From: Acidobacteriota bacterium
Lineage (GTDB): Bacteria > Acidobacteriota > Blastocatellia > Pyrinomonadales > Pyrinomonadaceae
Direction: 5' to 3'
DNA length: 64,000 nt
Assembly (NCBI GenBank): GCA_003222895.1
Contig: QHXI01000053.1
Coordinates: 50,071-114,070 of the forward strand
The notes under the pieces were generated by a model, which saw nothing but the letters and a program-made list of their open reading frames with translations, had not been told where the DNA came from and did no database searches. The translations under genes were made by a program, and so were the position numbers. Shown here one piece after another: positions 16,655 to 24,288 of this stretch (positions within the stretch are counted from its first letter, which is position 1; each line of letters begins with the position of its first letter).

Positions 16655-17706
16655 ACTCAAAACTCAAAATTCAAAACTCAAAACTGCGCGTGGCAATCTT
16701 CGGTGGCTCAGGTTACGGCGGTTCGGAGTTGCTGCGCATTCTGCTGCAACATCCGAACGTTGAGATTCAGTTCGTCACGGCGAATGAACACGCCGGCAAA
16801 GCGGTCAGCGATGTTCATAAGAACCTGCTGGGGCTAATTGATCTGAACTTTATCAAAGCACCCGAAGACGTTGAAGGTCTGAGCGATATCGACTGCGCTT
16901 TTTTCGCTCTGCCGCACGGTCAAGCGATGGAAATGGCGCCGAAGCTGCCCGCAAAGGTGAAGGTCATCGATCTCTCGGGCGACTTTCGGCTGGGCGACTC
17001 GGATATTTTCGCGAAGCATTACGGACGCGAGCATACGGCGATGGATGCGCAAGCGCAATTCGTTTACGGCCTCACTGAAACAAATCGTGAAGCGATCAAA
17101 TCGGCGACTCGCATCGCGAATCCCGGATGCTTTGCGACCGCGACGTTGCTCGGACTCGCTCCTTTGGTCGCGAATAGTCTCTTGAGCTGTCGCGTGATTG
17201 TCGATGCCAAGACAGGCTCGTCCGGATCAGGCGCCAAGGCTGCCGCAAACACCCATCACCCGCAGCGCAGCAATTCCTTCTATGCCTACAAGCCGTTCAC
17301 GCATCAGCATCTGCCAGAGATCGAACAGGAATTGAAGCACGCCGGCGATTGGAATAACGAGCTTATCTTCATGACGCATTCGCTGCCGGTCGCGCGCGGA
17401 ATCTTTGCTTCGATCTATTGCGAGACAAAAAGGGAAATCGGCGCAGCTGACGCGCGTGCGATGTTTGCCGATTTCTATAGCGATTCATTTTTCGTGCGAT
17501 TGGTTAAAGGTTCGCCGGACATCAATTGGGTGAAGACGACGAACTTTTGCGATATCGGATTTGCAGCGCGCGGCCGGCAGCTTGTGATCTTCACAGCAAT
17601 CGACAATCTGGTAAAAGGTGCAGCGGGGCAAGCAATACAGAACATGAATCTCATGTTTGGTTTGGATGAGAAGACGGGGCTGACGCTGATCGGAACAAAT
17701 CCATGA
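16651..17706 (+). CDS. argC: N-acetyl-gamma-glutamyl-phosphate reductase
   Basis: Reduces N-acetylglutamyl phosphate to the semialdehyde with NADPH, the third step of arginine synthesis. It is a 351-residue protein with the dinucleotide motif GGSGYGG (18-24) and the catalytic cysteine C160 in NPGCFAT. KTGSSGSGAKA and HSLPVARG are further family segments. The likely start is TTG at 16651, overlapping the previous stop as TTGA; a GTG about 13 codons later is an alternative. The first dozen codons come from an AAACTCAAAA low-complexity repeat. It is coupled to the next gene by ATGA. Confidence 0.93.
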   Translation: MNSKLKIQNSKLRVAIFGGSGYGGSELLRILLQHPNVEIQFVTANEHAGKAVSDVHKNLLGLIDLNFIKAPEDVEGLSDIDCAFFALPHGQAMEMAPKLPAKVKVIDLSGDFRLGDSDIFAKHYGREHTAMDAQAQFVYGLTETNREAIKSATRIANPGCFATATLLGLAPLVANSLLSCRVIVDAKTGSSGSGAKAAANTHHPQRSNSFYAYKPFTHQHLPEIEQELKHAGDWNNELIFMTHSLPVARGIFASIYCETKREIGAADARAMFADFYSDSFFVRLVKGSPDINWVKTTNFCDIGFAARGRQLVIFTAIDNLVKGAAGQAIQNMNLMFGLDEKTGLTLIGTNP

Positions 17707-18068
17707 GTGAAAAATTCATGTTGGCGCCAATCAAGCCCGCGATATCCTTCGCTGATCTGGATCGAATCGATGTTCGCGTGGGGACGATCTTATCGGTCGA
17801 AGATGTGGCCGGCTCGGAAAGACTTCTGAAGCTTACAGTTGATTTTGGCGATCATCGACGTAGCATTCTCGCCGGGATGAAACAGGAACGGGAGGACCCG
17901 CGCGAGATAGAAGGAAGGCAAGCTTTATTCGTTGTGAATCTCGAACCAAAGAAGATGTTGGGCCAACTGTCGGAGGGAATGCTTTTCGACATTGGCTACG
18001 CCGACGGTATCGTGCCCGCTTTAGCAATTCCGGAACGGACGGTTCCGAATGGGAGCAGACTAGGGTGA
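17703..18068 (+). CDS. tRNA-binding-domain protein (CsaA-like)
   Basis: A 121-residue OB-fold protein of the EMAP/CsaA type, also seen at the C-terminus of methionyl-tRNA synthetase. The start of the domain, DLDRIDVRVGTILSVEDVAG, and the later segment VVNLEPKKMLGQLSEGML are diagnostic. The protein is expected to bind tRNA or act as a small chaperone-like dimer. It overlaps argC by ATGA and argD by GTGA, so it is cotranscribed with arginine genes, an unusual place for it. No domain other than the OB fold is present. Confidence 0.85.
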   Translation: MSEKFMLAPIKPAISFADLDRIDVRVGTILSVEDVAGSERLLKLTVDFGDHRRSILAGMKQEREDPREIEGRQALFVVNLEPKKMLGQLSEGMLFDIGYADGIVPALAIPERTVPNGSRLG

Positions 18069-19255
18069 AACCAGTGGCGGCAACCAGAAAATTAGCAGAC
18101 ATCATTTCGCTCGAAGAGCAATATCAGCTCGCGACTTACAAGAAGATGCCGGTCGTTGCTGAACGGGGCGAAGGCGTCTGGATTTATACGAGCGATGGCG
18201 AGCGTTATCTCGATCTTTATGGCGGGCATGCAGTGGCGGGAACAGGGCACTGCCATCCGCGCGTCGTCAAAGCCATCAAAGATCAAATGGAGAAGCTCCT
18301 CTTCTATTCAAACCTCGTCTATTCCGAGACGCGTGCCCGCGCCGCAGAGAAATTAGTTTCGATCGCCCCCGAATCGGTGACGAAGGCGTTCTTCTGTAAC
18401 TCCGGCACGGAAGCAAACGAGAACGCGATGCGTATGGCGCGCATGACTACGGGCCGCGAAAACATCGTCACGTTTAGCGGCGGGTTTCATGGCCGCACGG
18501 CTGACGCGATCAGCGCAACGTTTCTCGGAAAGTATCGCGAGATTGGAAAGCCGAACGTTCCGGGCCATCTGAAAGCAGAATTCGGCGACATTGATTCAGT
18601 GCAAGCGATCGCAGATGACTCGGTGGCAGCGGTCATGATCGAGCCGATTCAATCGATGGCTGGCGTGAAGATGGCTGAGCCGTCTTTTTATCGCGCGCTC
18701 AGGGAGCTTTGCGATATACGCGGCATCGTCTTGATTTACGACGAGGTGCAAACCGGTGTTGGTCGCACCGGCGAATGGTTCTTCTCCGGCAGCGATGCGA
18801 GCGACGGCGTCGTGCCGGATATCATTAGTTTGGCGAAGTCTCTGGGCAGCGGAATTCCGGTTGGTGCTTGTCTGGTCACGGAGCGGATCGCTTCACACAT
18901 CAAGGAAAACGATCTCGGAACGACTTTTGGTGGAGGAATGATCGCGATGGCCGCAGTCGTGGCAACACTTGAAGCGATTGAAGGCGATCGAATGTTGCAG
19001 AACGTTCGTGAAGTAGAAGGCTATCTGCGTGAGCGGCTGCAGGAAGTTGAGCAAGTGGTCAACGTGCATGGCCGCGGTTTCCTTCTCGGCCTTGAATTCG
19101 CCGACAAAGCTAAGCCGGTTCACGAAAGTTTGCTTGAGCGCAAAATTATTACCGGAACATCGAGCGATCCGAAGGTGCTGCGACTGCTCCCGCCGCTGTG
19201 TCTGCAGAAGGATGAAGTCGATTTGCTCGTCGAGGCCCTGCAGAAGGCGGTTTGA
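18065..19255 (+). CDS. argD: Acetylornithine aminotransferase
   Basis: A 396-residue PLP enzyme of class III that transfers an amino group from glutamate to N-acylglutamate semialdehyde. GTEANENAMRMAR (114-126), D226 in the IYDEVQTG motif and the Schiff-base lysine K258 (SLAKSLGSG) are present. The start is GTG at 18065, overlapping the previous stop. Given the acylated-ornithine carbamoyltransferase downstream, the product would be N-acyl-ornithine. The related GABA-type aminotransferases are excluded mainly by context. Confidence 0.9.
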   Translation: MKPVAATRKLADIISLEEQYQLATYKKMPVVAERGEGVWIYTSDGERYLDLYGGHAVAGTGHCHPRVVKAIKDQMEKLLFYSNLVYSETRARAAEKLVSIAPESVTKAFFCNSGTEANENAMRMARMTTGRENIVTFSGGFHGRTADAISATFLGKYREIGKPNVPGHLKAEFGDIDSVQAIADDSVAAVMIEPIQSMAGVKMAEPSFYRALRELCDIRGIVLIYDEVQTGVGRTGEWFFSGSDASDGVVPDIISLAKSLGSGIPVGACLVTERIASHIKENDLGTTFGGGMIAMAAVVATLEAIEGDRMLQNVREVEGYLRERLQEVEQVVNVHGRGFLLGLEFADKAKPVHESLLERKIITGTSSDPKVLRLLPPLCLQKDEVDLLVEALQKAV

Positions 19256-19284
19256 ACCACAGAGGGCATGGAGGAATCCGCAGA

Positions 19285-20286
19285 GTGCGCAGAGACTTTC
19301 TAACTACAGCCGACTTGCGAAGCGGCGAACTCGAGAGCGCGATTCAGGCGGCGCTGCGATTCAAAAGCGGCGCTGACCAATCAAATCCCCTCGCCGCTAA
19401 ATCCGTGGCGTTGGTCTTTTTCAATCCGAGTTTGCGTACGCGCGCGTCGATGCAGGTTGGGATCTATGAACTCGGCGGAAATGCTGTGGTGCTGGAACCC
19501 GGCGGCACAAGCTGGACGCTCGAACATCGCGAAGGCGCAGTGATGGATTCAGATAAGACGGAACACCTCGCGGAATTTGTTCGCGTGCTCGGTCGATATT
19601 GCGTGGCGATTGGTGTGCGAACCTTTGCGGCCTTGAAGAATTGGGAAGAAGAGCGGACCGATCCAATCTTGAGTGCGTTCGCGAAATATTCTGTTGTGCC
19701 AATAATCAATCTCGAATCGGCGATGCATCATCCGTGTCAGGCAATGGCCGACATGATGACCATTCGGGAAAAACTGGGCGCAGGGCGAAAGAAAGTTTTG
19801 CTGACCTGGGCCTGGCATCCGAAGCCTCTGCCCATGGCCGTGCCGAATAGTTTTGCGTTGGCGGCGGCGCAAATGGGACACGAACTCGTCATTGCACAAC
19901 CTGCCGGCTATGAACTCGACGACGAGCTGATGCAATCGATCAAAGAGAAATCGGCGGAAGCAGGAGGCAGTATCACTTTTTCAAACGATGTCGATGTAGC
20001 ATTCGACAGCGTTGAGGTTGTCTACGCGAAAAGTTGGGGCAGCAAGAATTTCTACGGTGAGCCGGAGAAGGACATCGCCGAACGCGCGCAGTATCGAGAC
20101 AAGTGGATCGTTGATGAGGTGAAAATGGCGCGTACTAATTCAGGGATTTTCATGCATTGTTTGCCCGTGCGCCGGAATGTGATTGTGACGGATGGAGTGA
20201 TTGATTCACGTAATTCAGTCGTCATCGATGAAGCTGAGAATCGGTTGCACGTGCAGAAAGCGATCCTTCAAGCATTAATTCATTGA
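19285..20286 (+). CDS. argF': N-acyl-ornithine carbamoyltransferase (acetyl or succinyl)
   Basis: Transfers the carbamoyl group to N-acetyl- or N-succinyl-ornithine. GTG at 19285 is chosen because GGAGGA lies nine bases upstream and the protein then begins MRRDFLTTADL as in the family; the 11 upstream codons are from a CACAGAG repeat. The 333-residue protein has FFNPSLRTR (45-53), the TWAWHPKPL segment (174-182) and HCLPVRRN (291-298). Specificity positions are odd: T92 stands where Xanthomonas N-acetyl enzyme has Glu and the Bacteroides N-succinyl enzyme has Pro, and I300 stands where the acetyl enzyme has a carboxylated Lys. The last codons overlap a TCAATGA repeat. Confidence 0.9.
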   Translation: MRRDFLTTADLRSGELESAIQAALRFKSGADQSNPLAAKSVALVFFNPSLRTRASMQVGIYELGGNAVVLEPGGTSWTLEHREGAVMDSDKTEHLAEFVRVLGRYCVAIGVRTFAALKNWEEERTDPILSAFAKYSVVPIINLESAMHHPCQAMADMMTIREKLGAGRKKVLLTWAWHPKPLPMAVPNSFALAAAQMGHELVIAQPAGYELDDELMQSIKEKSAEAGGSITFSNDVDVAFDSVEVVYAKSWGSKNFYGEPEKDIAERAQYRDKWIVDEVKMARTNSGIFMHCLPVRRNVIVTDGVIDSRNSVVIDEAENRLHVQKAILQALIH

Positions 20287-20352
20287 TTCAATGAATCATT
20301 GAATCATTGGCCGCACGACGAAATGAATCAATGAGTCAATGACCCAATAAAC
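20277..20352. repeat. TCAATGA-family repeat between the carbamoyltransferase gene and argB
   Basis: Alternating TCATTGA and TCAATGA words form overlapping imperfect palindromes, for example TTCATTGATTCAATGAATCA near 20277-20296 and AATGAATCAATGAGTCAATG near 20321-20340. It includes the stop codon of the preceding gene. It is the same family as 14218-14256. Confidence 0.65.
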
Positions 20353-20354
20353 CA

Positions 20355-21263
20355 ATGACCGACACCAGCGAAGTTGGAAGCCAATTACGTCTCGACCTCT
20401 TGCGTGAAGCGCTGCCTTATATTAAGCGCTTCAAAGGGAAAACGTTCGTCGTGAAATTCTCGGGCAAAGTCACGGAAGATCGCGATCGATTGATCTCTTT
20501 GTGCGAAGAACTGGCTTTGCTTCAACAAGTCGGCATTAGAGTCTGCGTCGTTCATGGCGGCGGGAAACAACTGAGCGAACTGGCGAAAAAACTCGGCATC
20601 GAGCAGACAATCATCGAAGGCCGTCGCGTCACTGACGACGACACGTTGGAAATGGCCAAGATGATCTTCGCCGGAAAAATTAACACGGACATCCTGGCAG
20701 CGCTTCGTCATCGCGGAGTTCACGCAGTCGGCTTGTCCGGCATCGATGGAAACATTGTTCACGCTGAACGCAGGCCGCCGAAGGAAGTCGTCGATCGGAT
20801 GACGGGCGAAAGCGCGCAGGTTGATTTTGGCCACGTCGGCGACATTATCGAGATTGATTCAAGTCTGCTGACGGTGTTGCTGGATCACGGCTACTTGCCG
20901 GTCGTTTCGTCGTTGGGCGCGGACGCGGAAGGGCGCGTCTTCAATATAAATGCTGACACGGTGGCCGCTGAGATCGCGGTTCAACTCCAAGCGGAAAAGT
21001 TGGTGCTGCTTTCAGATATCGACGGAATCTATCTGCGCGCGGGCGAGCCCGACACGAAGTTATCGCGATTGGCGGCAGCCGAAGCAGAAGAGTTGATCAA
21101 AAGCGGCAGCGCTACGGGCGGCATGATTCCCAAACTGCAAAGTATCATCGAACCGCTGCGGCGCGGCGTGAAGAGCGCGCATATCATCAACGGCAATTCG
21201 CGAAACAGTTTGCTTGCTGAAGTATTCACCGACCAGGGAACGGGAACGATGATTTCCGCATAA
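20355..21263 (+). CDS. argB: Acetylglutamate kinase
   Basis: Phosphorylates N-acetylglutamate, the second step of the pathway. It is a 302-residue amino-acid kinase with the glycine-rich VVHGGGKQ segment, FNINADTVAAEIA and LLSDIDGIY, and GGMIPKL near the end. A short N-terminal helix of about 20 residues before the KFSGK strand may bear on arginine feedback inhibition, but this cannot be decided by eye. It is the last gene of the cluster and converges with the retropepsin-like gene. Confidence 0.93.
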   Translation: MTDTSEVGSQLRLDLLREALPYIKRFKGKTFVVKFSGKVTEDRDRLISLCEELALLQQVGIRVCVVHGGGKQLSELAKKLGIEQTIIEGRRVTDDDTLEMAKMIFAGKINTDILAALRHRGVHAVGLSGIDGNIVHAERRPPKEVVDRMTGESAQVDFGHVGDIIEIDSSLLTVLLDHGYLPVVSSLGADAEGRVFNINADTVAAEIAVQLQAEKLVLLSDIDGIYLRAGEPDTKLSRLAAAEAEELIKSGSATGGMIPKLQSIIEPLRRGVKSAHIINGNSRNSLLAEVFTDQGTGTMISA

Positions 21264-21266
21264 ACG

Positions 21267-22181
21267 TTAATCCATCTTCTCAAACACGACGATCTTGTTC
21301 TTGAAATCAAACGTCATCATAAAGTCCTGAAAGAAGCCGTTGCCGATGTTGACCTGGTACTTTTTCTTGTCGTGACCGGTGTTCGGCAACCAAAAGTCCG
21401 CGGGTACCGACTCAGCGGAATACCGGCCGAGACGAACTGATTTCAGGACGCCGCTCTTGTTTTCGTAAGTGCCGTTGTAACCGATGGATTGTCCGCCTTT
21501 TCCGTCCTGCGCTTGATCGTCGAGATTCAGAATTGCGATGGCCTCCGGCGTCAGCGTGAACGTGCCGCTCGATCCGGTGTCCAGAGTCGCGCGCATTTTT
21601 TCATTGTTGATGAAAACCGAATCGACGATCACATCGCCGTCTTCGCGCCGAAACGAGAGCGCGATCGTATTCACGGTATTCGGCGTCATATCGATTCGCG
21701 GATAGGGTGAGACGGCAAAGAACCGCAACTTTGAATGTTCGTAATCGATTTGGACGATTCGATCTTTCAGAAAACTAAAGCCGAGCACGCCTTGAACGGG
21801 TTTGCCGATGCGTTCGCCGATCTTCGTCAAGTCGATCGTAGCCGCAACGACATCCTTTGCAGAGACTCCGCCAAGCTCGATGCTCGCCAATCTCGTTGGA
21901 TAGACCACGCTTGTTCCGGTGCCGCCGCCGCTTGCCGACGCGCCGCTCGTGCCGACTTGCAGTCCAAGTTCTTTCGCCGTTGCCGAATCAATTGCCGACG
22001 GATCTGTGTCGGTATCGATCAGCATATTCAATGGTCCTTTGCCGTTGACTTTGACCTGAACGATGATTTGGTTGTGCAGGAACTCAAAAGGAACTTCGAC
22101 TGGGGCTTTAGGGGTCTGCGCTGCGCCGCAGAGGCAGCACGCGAACAAAAACGGCATTATCAGGGTTGTTGAAATTTTCAT
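21267..22181 (-). CDS. Secreted retropepsin-like aspartic protease
   Basis: A 304-residue exported protein. The start at 22181 is preferred since CAGGAA lies upstream and a signal peptide follows directly (residues 1-21, ending CCLCGAAQ); cysteines in this region could allow lipidation but no clear lipobox is seen. Two retropepsin-type halves are present: the first has DTD (D56-T57-D58) and the second has a good DTGSSG (D201-T202-G203). Such single-chain two-domain clan AA proteins are common in bacteria with unknown substrates. The loss of the glycine in the first motif may affect activity. Confidence 0.8.
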   Translation of the reverse strand: MKISTTLIMPFLFACCLCGAAQTPKAPVEVPFEFLHNQIIVQVKVNGKGPLNMLIDTDTDPSAIDSATAKELGLQVGTSGASASGGGTGTSVVYPTRLASIELGGVSAKDVVAATIDLTKIGERIGKPVQGVLGFSFLKDRIVQIDYEHSKLRFFAVSPYPRIDMTPNTVNTIALSFRREDGDVIVDSVFINNEKMRATLDTGSSGTFTLTPEAIAILNLDDQAQDGKGGQSIGYNGTYENKSGVLKSVRLGRYSAESVPADFWLPNTGHDKKKYQVNIGNGFFQDFMMTFDFKNKIVVFEKMD

Positions 22182-22523
22182 CGATCGGTTCCTGGCAAAC
22201 ACCATTCACTCCATTTCCGGCTTTCTGACGACGATATCGTACAACGGAAAGCAATTCTCGCCTGCATCGCCAGGATTTTCCCGACACGGGGTCGCGAACT
22301 CTGTTCGAAAAACTGAATGAACCGCGGGATTAGCGAGCGGCGATCGAGGAGTGGCACGGTCATTGCCATTTCCTGCCGCGGAATTAGAGACGAGTCACTC
22401 GTCGTCGAGATTGAAAAAGCGATTTTGAGTTCGGTTGTCGCGAGACGACCGTGAGTAGGGGCCGGGTTGTGAAGGGGAGAGCGCGATCCGGCCTCGATCT
22501 CTATTTGGCGGATGTTAGTTTCG
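22182..22523. other. Intergenic region, no gene seen
   Basis: About 340 bases between the start of the retropepsin-like gene and the repeat behind the protease gene. It should hold the promoter of the retropepsin-like gene. Short frames here have no ribosome sites and no protein-like composition. Confidence 0.45.
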
Positions 22524-22584
22524 GAAGCCCGACCGTAAGGGAGGGCACCTTAGTTAAGATAGCCCTCCCTTACGGTCGGGCTTC
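22524..22584. repeat. Perfect 23-bp inverted repeat
   Basis: GAAGCCCGACCGTAAGGG followed by AGGGC (22524-22546) pairs perfectly with 22562-22584 across a 15-base loop. It ends six bases before the stop codon of the protease gene, so it could end transcription on the minus strand, although no T tract is present. Its perfection suggests a recent or maintained REP-like element. Confidence 0.8.
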
Positions 22585-22589
22585 TGACA

Positions 22590-24071
22590 CTAAGGATAGA
22601 TCAAGCCGTACAGTTTCTCAGCCCAATCCTGATCCAGATTCTGCAAGATGACATATTGCTCGATCGCCGCATCTCGATTGCCCTGCGCCAGGAGAGTCTT
22701 TCCCAAATTGAAATAAGCCTTACCGAAATCAGGTTTCAAACGGATCGCCTGGCGAAAAGCTTCAACCGAATCTTCGTGCTTGTTCATCGCTTCGTACGCT
22801 TCGCCCAGACTGTTCTGTGCGTTGGCGTCGGCAGGGCGCAGCGCCGCGAGCTGTTTGAAGGCCTCGATCGCTTCCGTAAACTTCTTCAACTGCAAATAGC
22901 GCTGACCTAAACGATCGTACGCCGCCGCGTAATCAGGTTTGATTCGCAACGCATGCTTGTACGCCTGAATCTCTTCATCGGACTGATTCGAATCGCGATA
23001 AGTCAGACCGAGCGCATAGTACGCATCGGCGGCGTTGTAAGGATCGACTTTGATTGCTTGCCGATAAGCGTTTTCTGATTCGCGATAATTCTTCAAATAG
23101 TAATTTGCTAATCCGATGTTGAAATAAGATTCAGCGGACGGCCGGATCGCCACCGCCTTCTTTGAAGCTTCGACCGCTTCGGCATGACGACCGAGTTTTT
23201 CGTTGCAGAAGCCGGCCTGCGCCCATGCTTCACCATACGCGTTGTCAGAATCCGTCGCCTTTTGAAAGTAGGGCAGCGCGCTTTGGCAATCATCTTTGGA
23301 AAGAAAGCTGAGGCCGTCGCGAAAATATTCGACAGCTCTTGCGCGTTTGTTGCGGCTGGTGGTGGCTACGAGTTCTCCCAGCGAAATCTGCTGCGAATTA
23401 TCTGACTGAGCGTTGCGATCAAGTTGGGCAATGCGCTCTGAGGGAATTGCAAAGTTGACGCTTTGGCCGCCGGTGATTTGCAAAGTCGCAACGCCGATCA
23501 CCTGGCCCTGCATGTTGACGACTGGGCTGCCGCTTGAGCCAGGCGAAATCGGTGCGGTGATTTGAATGATGCGGCCGAATCCGGGAATGTCGCGCACCGC
23601 TGAGACGATTCCGTTCGTCACGCTGCCTTCTAATCCAAACGGATTGCCGATGACGACGATGCTCTCGCCTTCCTGGGGCGATGTGCGATCGAGCGAAAGT
23701 GGACGAACGAGATTCGGCGGAGCGTCGACTCTTAAAAGCGCCACATCGCCCTCGGCATCAACGGCGAGCACGTTCTTTACCGGAAAGTTGTTGCCCGAAT
23801 TAAGATGAACCTCGGCGCGATAGGCGCCATCGATCACGTGGCGGTTGGTGACGACGCGGTCTTTGTCGATGAAGAAACCGCTGCCGCGCGAAAGCTTCTC
23901 GCCACGTACATCGAAGGTTTCGATTGCGACTGCCGACGGCTTGATACGGCGAACGAGGTTGGGAAGATCGTCCTGAGAGAATGTCTTTGGCGAGGCAATT
24001 ACAACGAGGCCCGCGCACAAACCGGCGTTGAGAACTAGCCGTGTGATGCGTGTGAGGATCTCTAGTTTCAT
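22590..24071 (-). CDS. Secreted trypsin-like serine protease with C-terminal TPR repeats
   Basis: A 493-residue protein. Residues 1-32 are a signal peptide. A DegP-type protease domain follows with H78 (TNRHVI), D109 (AEGDVALLRV) and S180 (PGSSGSP). From about 235 to 485 there are seven or so TPR repeats (AEAVEASKKAVAIRPSAESY, KNYRESENAYRQAIKVDPYN). No PDZ domain is seen; the TPRs replace it and probably bind partner proteins in the periplasm. A MITE-like element lies just upstream and a perfect palindrome just downstream. Confidence 0.9.
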   Translation of the reverse strand: MKLEILTRITRLVLNAGLCAGLVVIASPKTFSQDDLPNLVRRIKPSAVAIETFDVRGEKLSRGSGFFIDKDRVVTNRHVIDGAYRAEVHLNSGNNFPVKNVLAVDAEGDVALLRVDAPPNLVRPLSLDRTSPQEGESIVVIGNPFGLEGSVTNGIVSAVRDIPGFGRIIQITAPISPGSSGSPVVNMQGQVIGVATLQITGGQSVNFAIPSERIAQLDRNAQSDNSQQISLGELVATTSRNKRARAVEYFRDGLSFLSKDDCQSALPYFQKATDSDNAYGEAWAQAGFCNEKLGRHAEAVEASKKAVAIRPSAESYFNIGLANYYLKNYRESENAYRQAIKVDPYNAADAYYALGLTYRDSNQSDEEIQAYKHALRIKPDYAAAYDRLGQRYLQLKKFTEAIEAFKQLAALRPADANAQNSLGEAYEAMNKHEDSVEAFRQAIRLKPDFGKAYFNLGKTLLAQGNRDAAIEQYVILQNLDQDWAEKLYGLIYP

Positions 24072-24119
24072 TGTTGGTTATTATAACTCGCGTCCGGAGC
24101 TTTTGCGTTGCAGGCCCCC

Positions 24120-24255
24120 GCGTCCCGTAGGGACGCAATATTTATAGCTCTGATGCGTCCTACCTAAACGCCGAGACGCGAAGCGATGCGTCGCTTCGCG
24201 TCTCGGTTATGTCATGGGCTCGGTCGTTTCTATAAATATTTCGCTCCTACGGAGC
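24120..24255. repeat. MITE-like palindromic element, copy 1
   Basis: The 136-bp element has a terminal hairpin at each end (GCGTCCC-GTA-GGGACGC at 24120-24136; GCTCC-TAC-GGAGC at 24243-24255), inner inverted ATATTTATAG (24138-24147) and CTATAAATAT (24230-24239), and a perfect 16-bp central hairpin (24171-24206, loop TGCG). Copy 2 at 56693-56826 has the same layout with a different centre. No coding capacity. Confidence 0.8.
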
Positions 24256-24288
24256 CTTCGAAACGCCGACCCACCATCAAGTCCAGGC

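Noticed and set aside
17583..17600. GTGATCTTCAC resembling a CRP site
   Set aside because: It lies within argC coding sequence and the spacer is four bases, not six.
19252..19284. N-terminal extension NHRGHGG of the carbamoyltransferase
   Set aside because: It is the translation of a CACAGAG-type repeat; GTG at 19285 has a good ribosome site.
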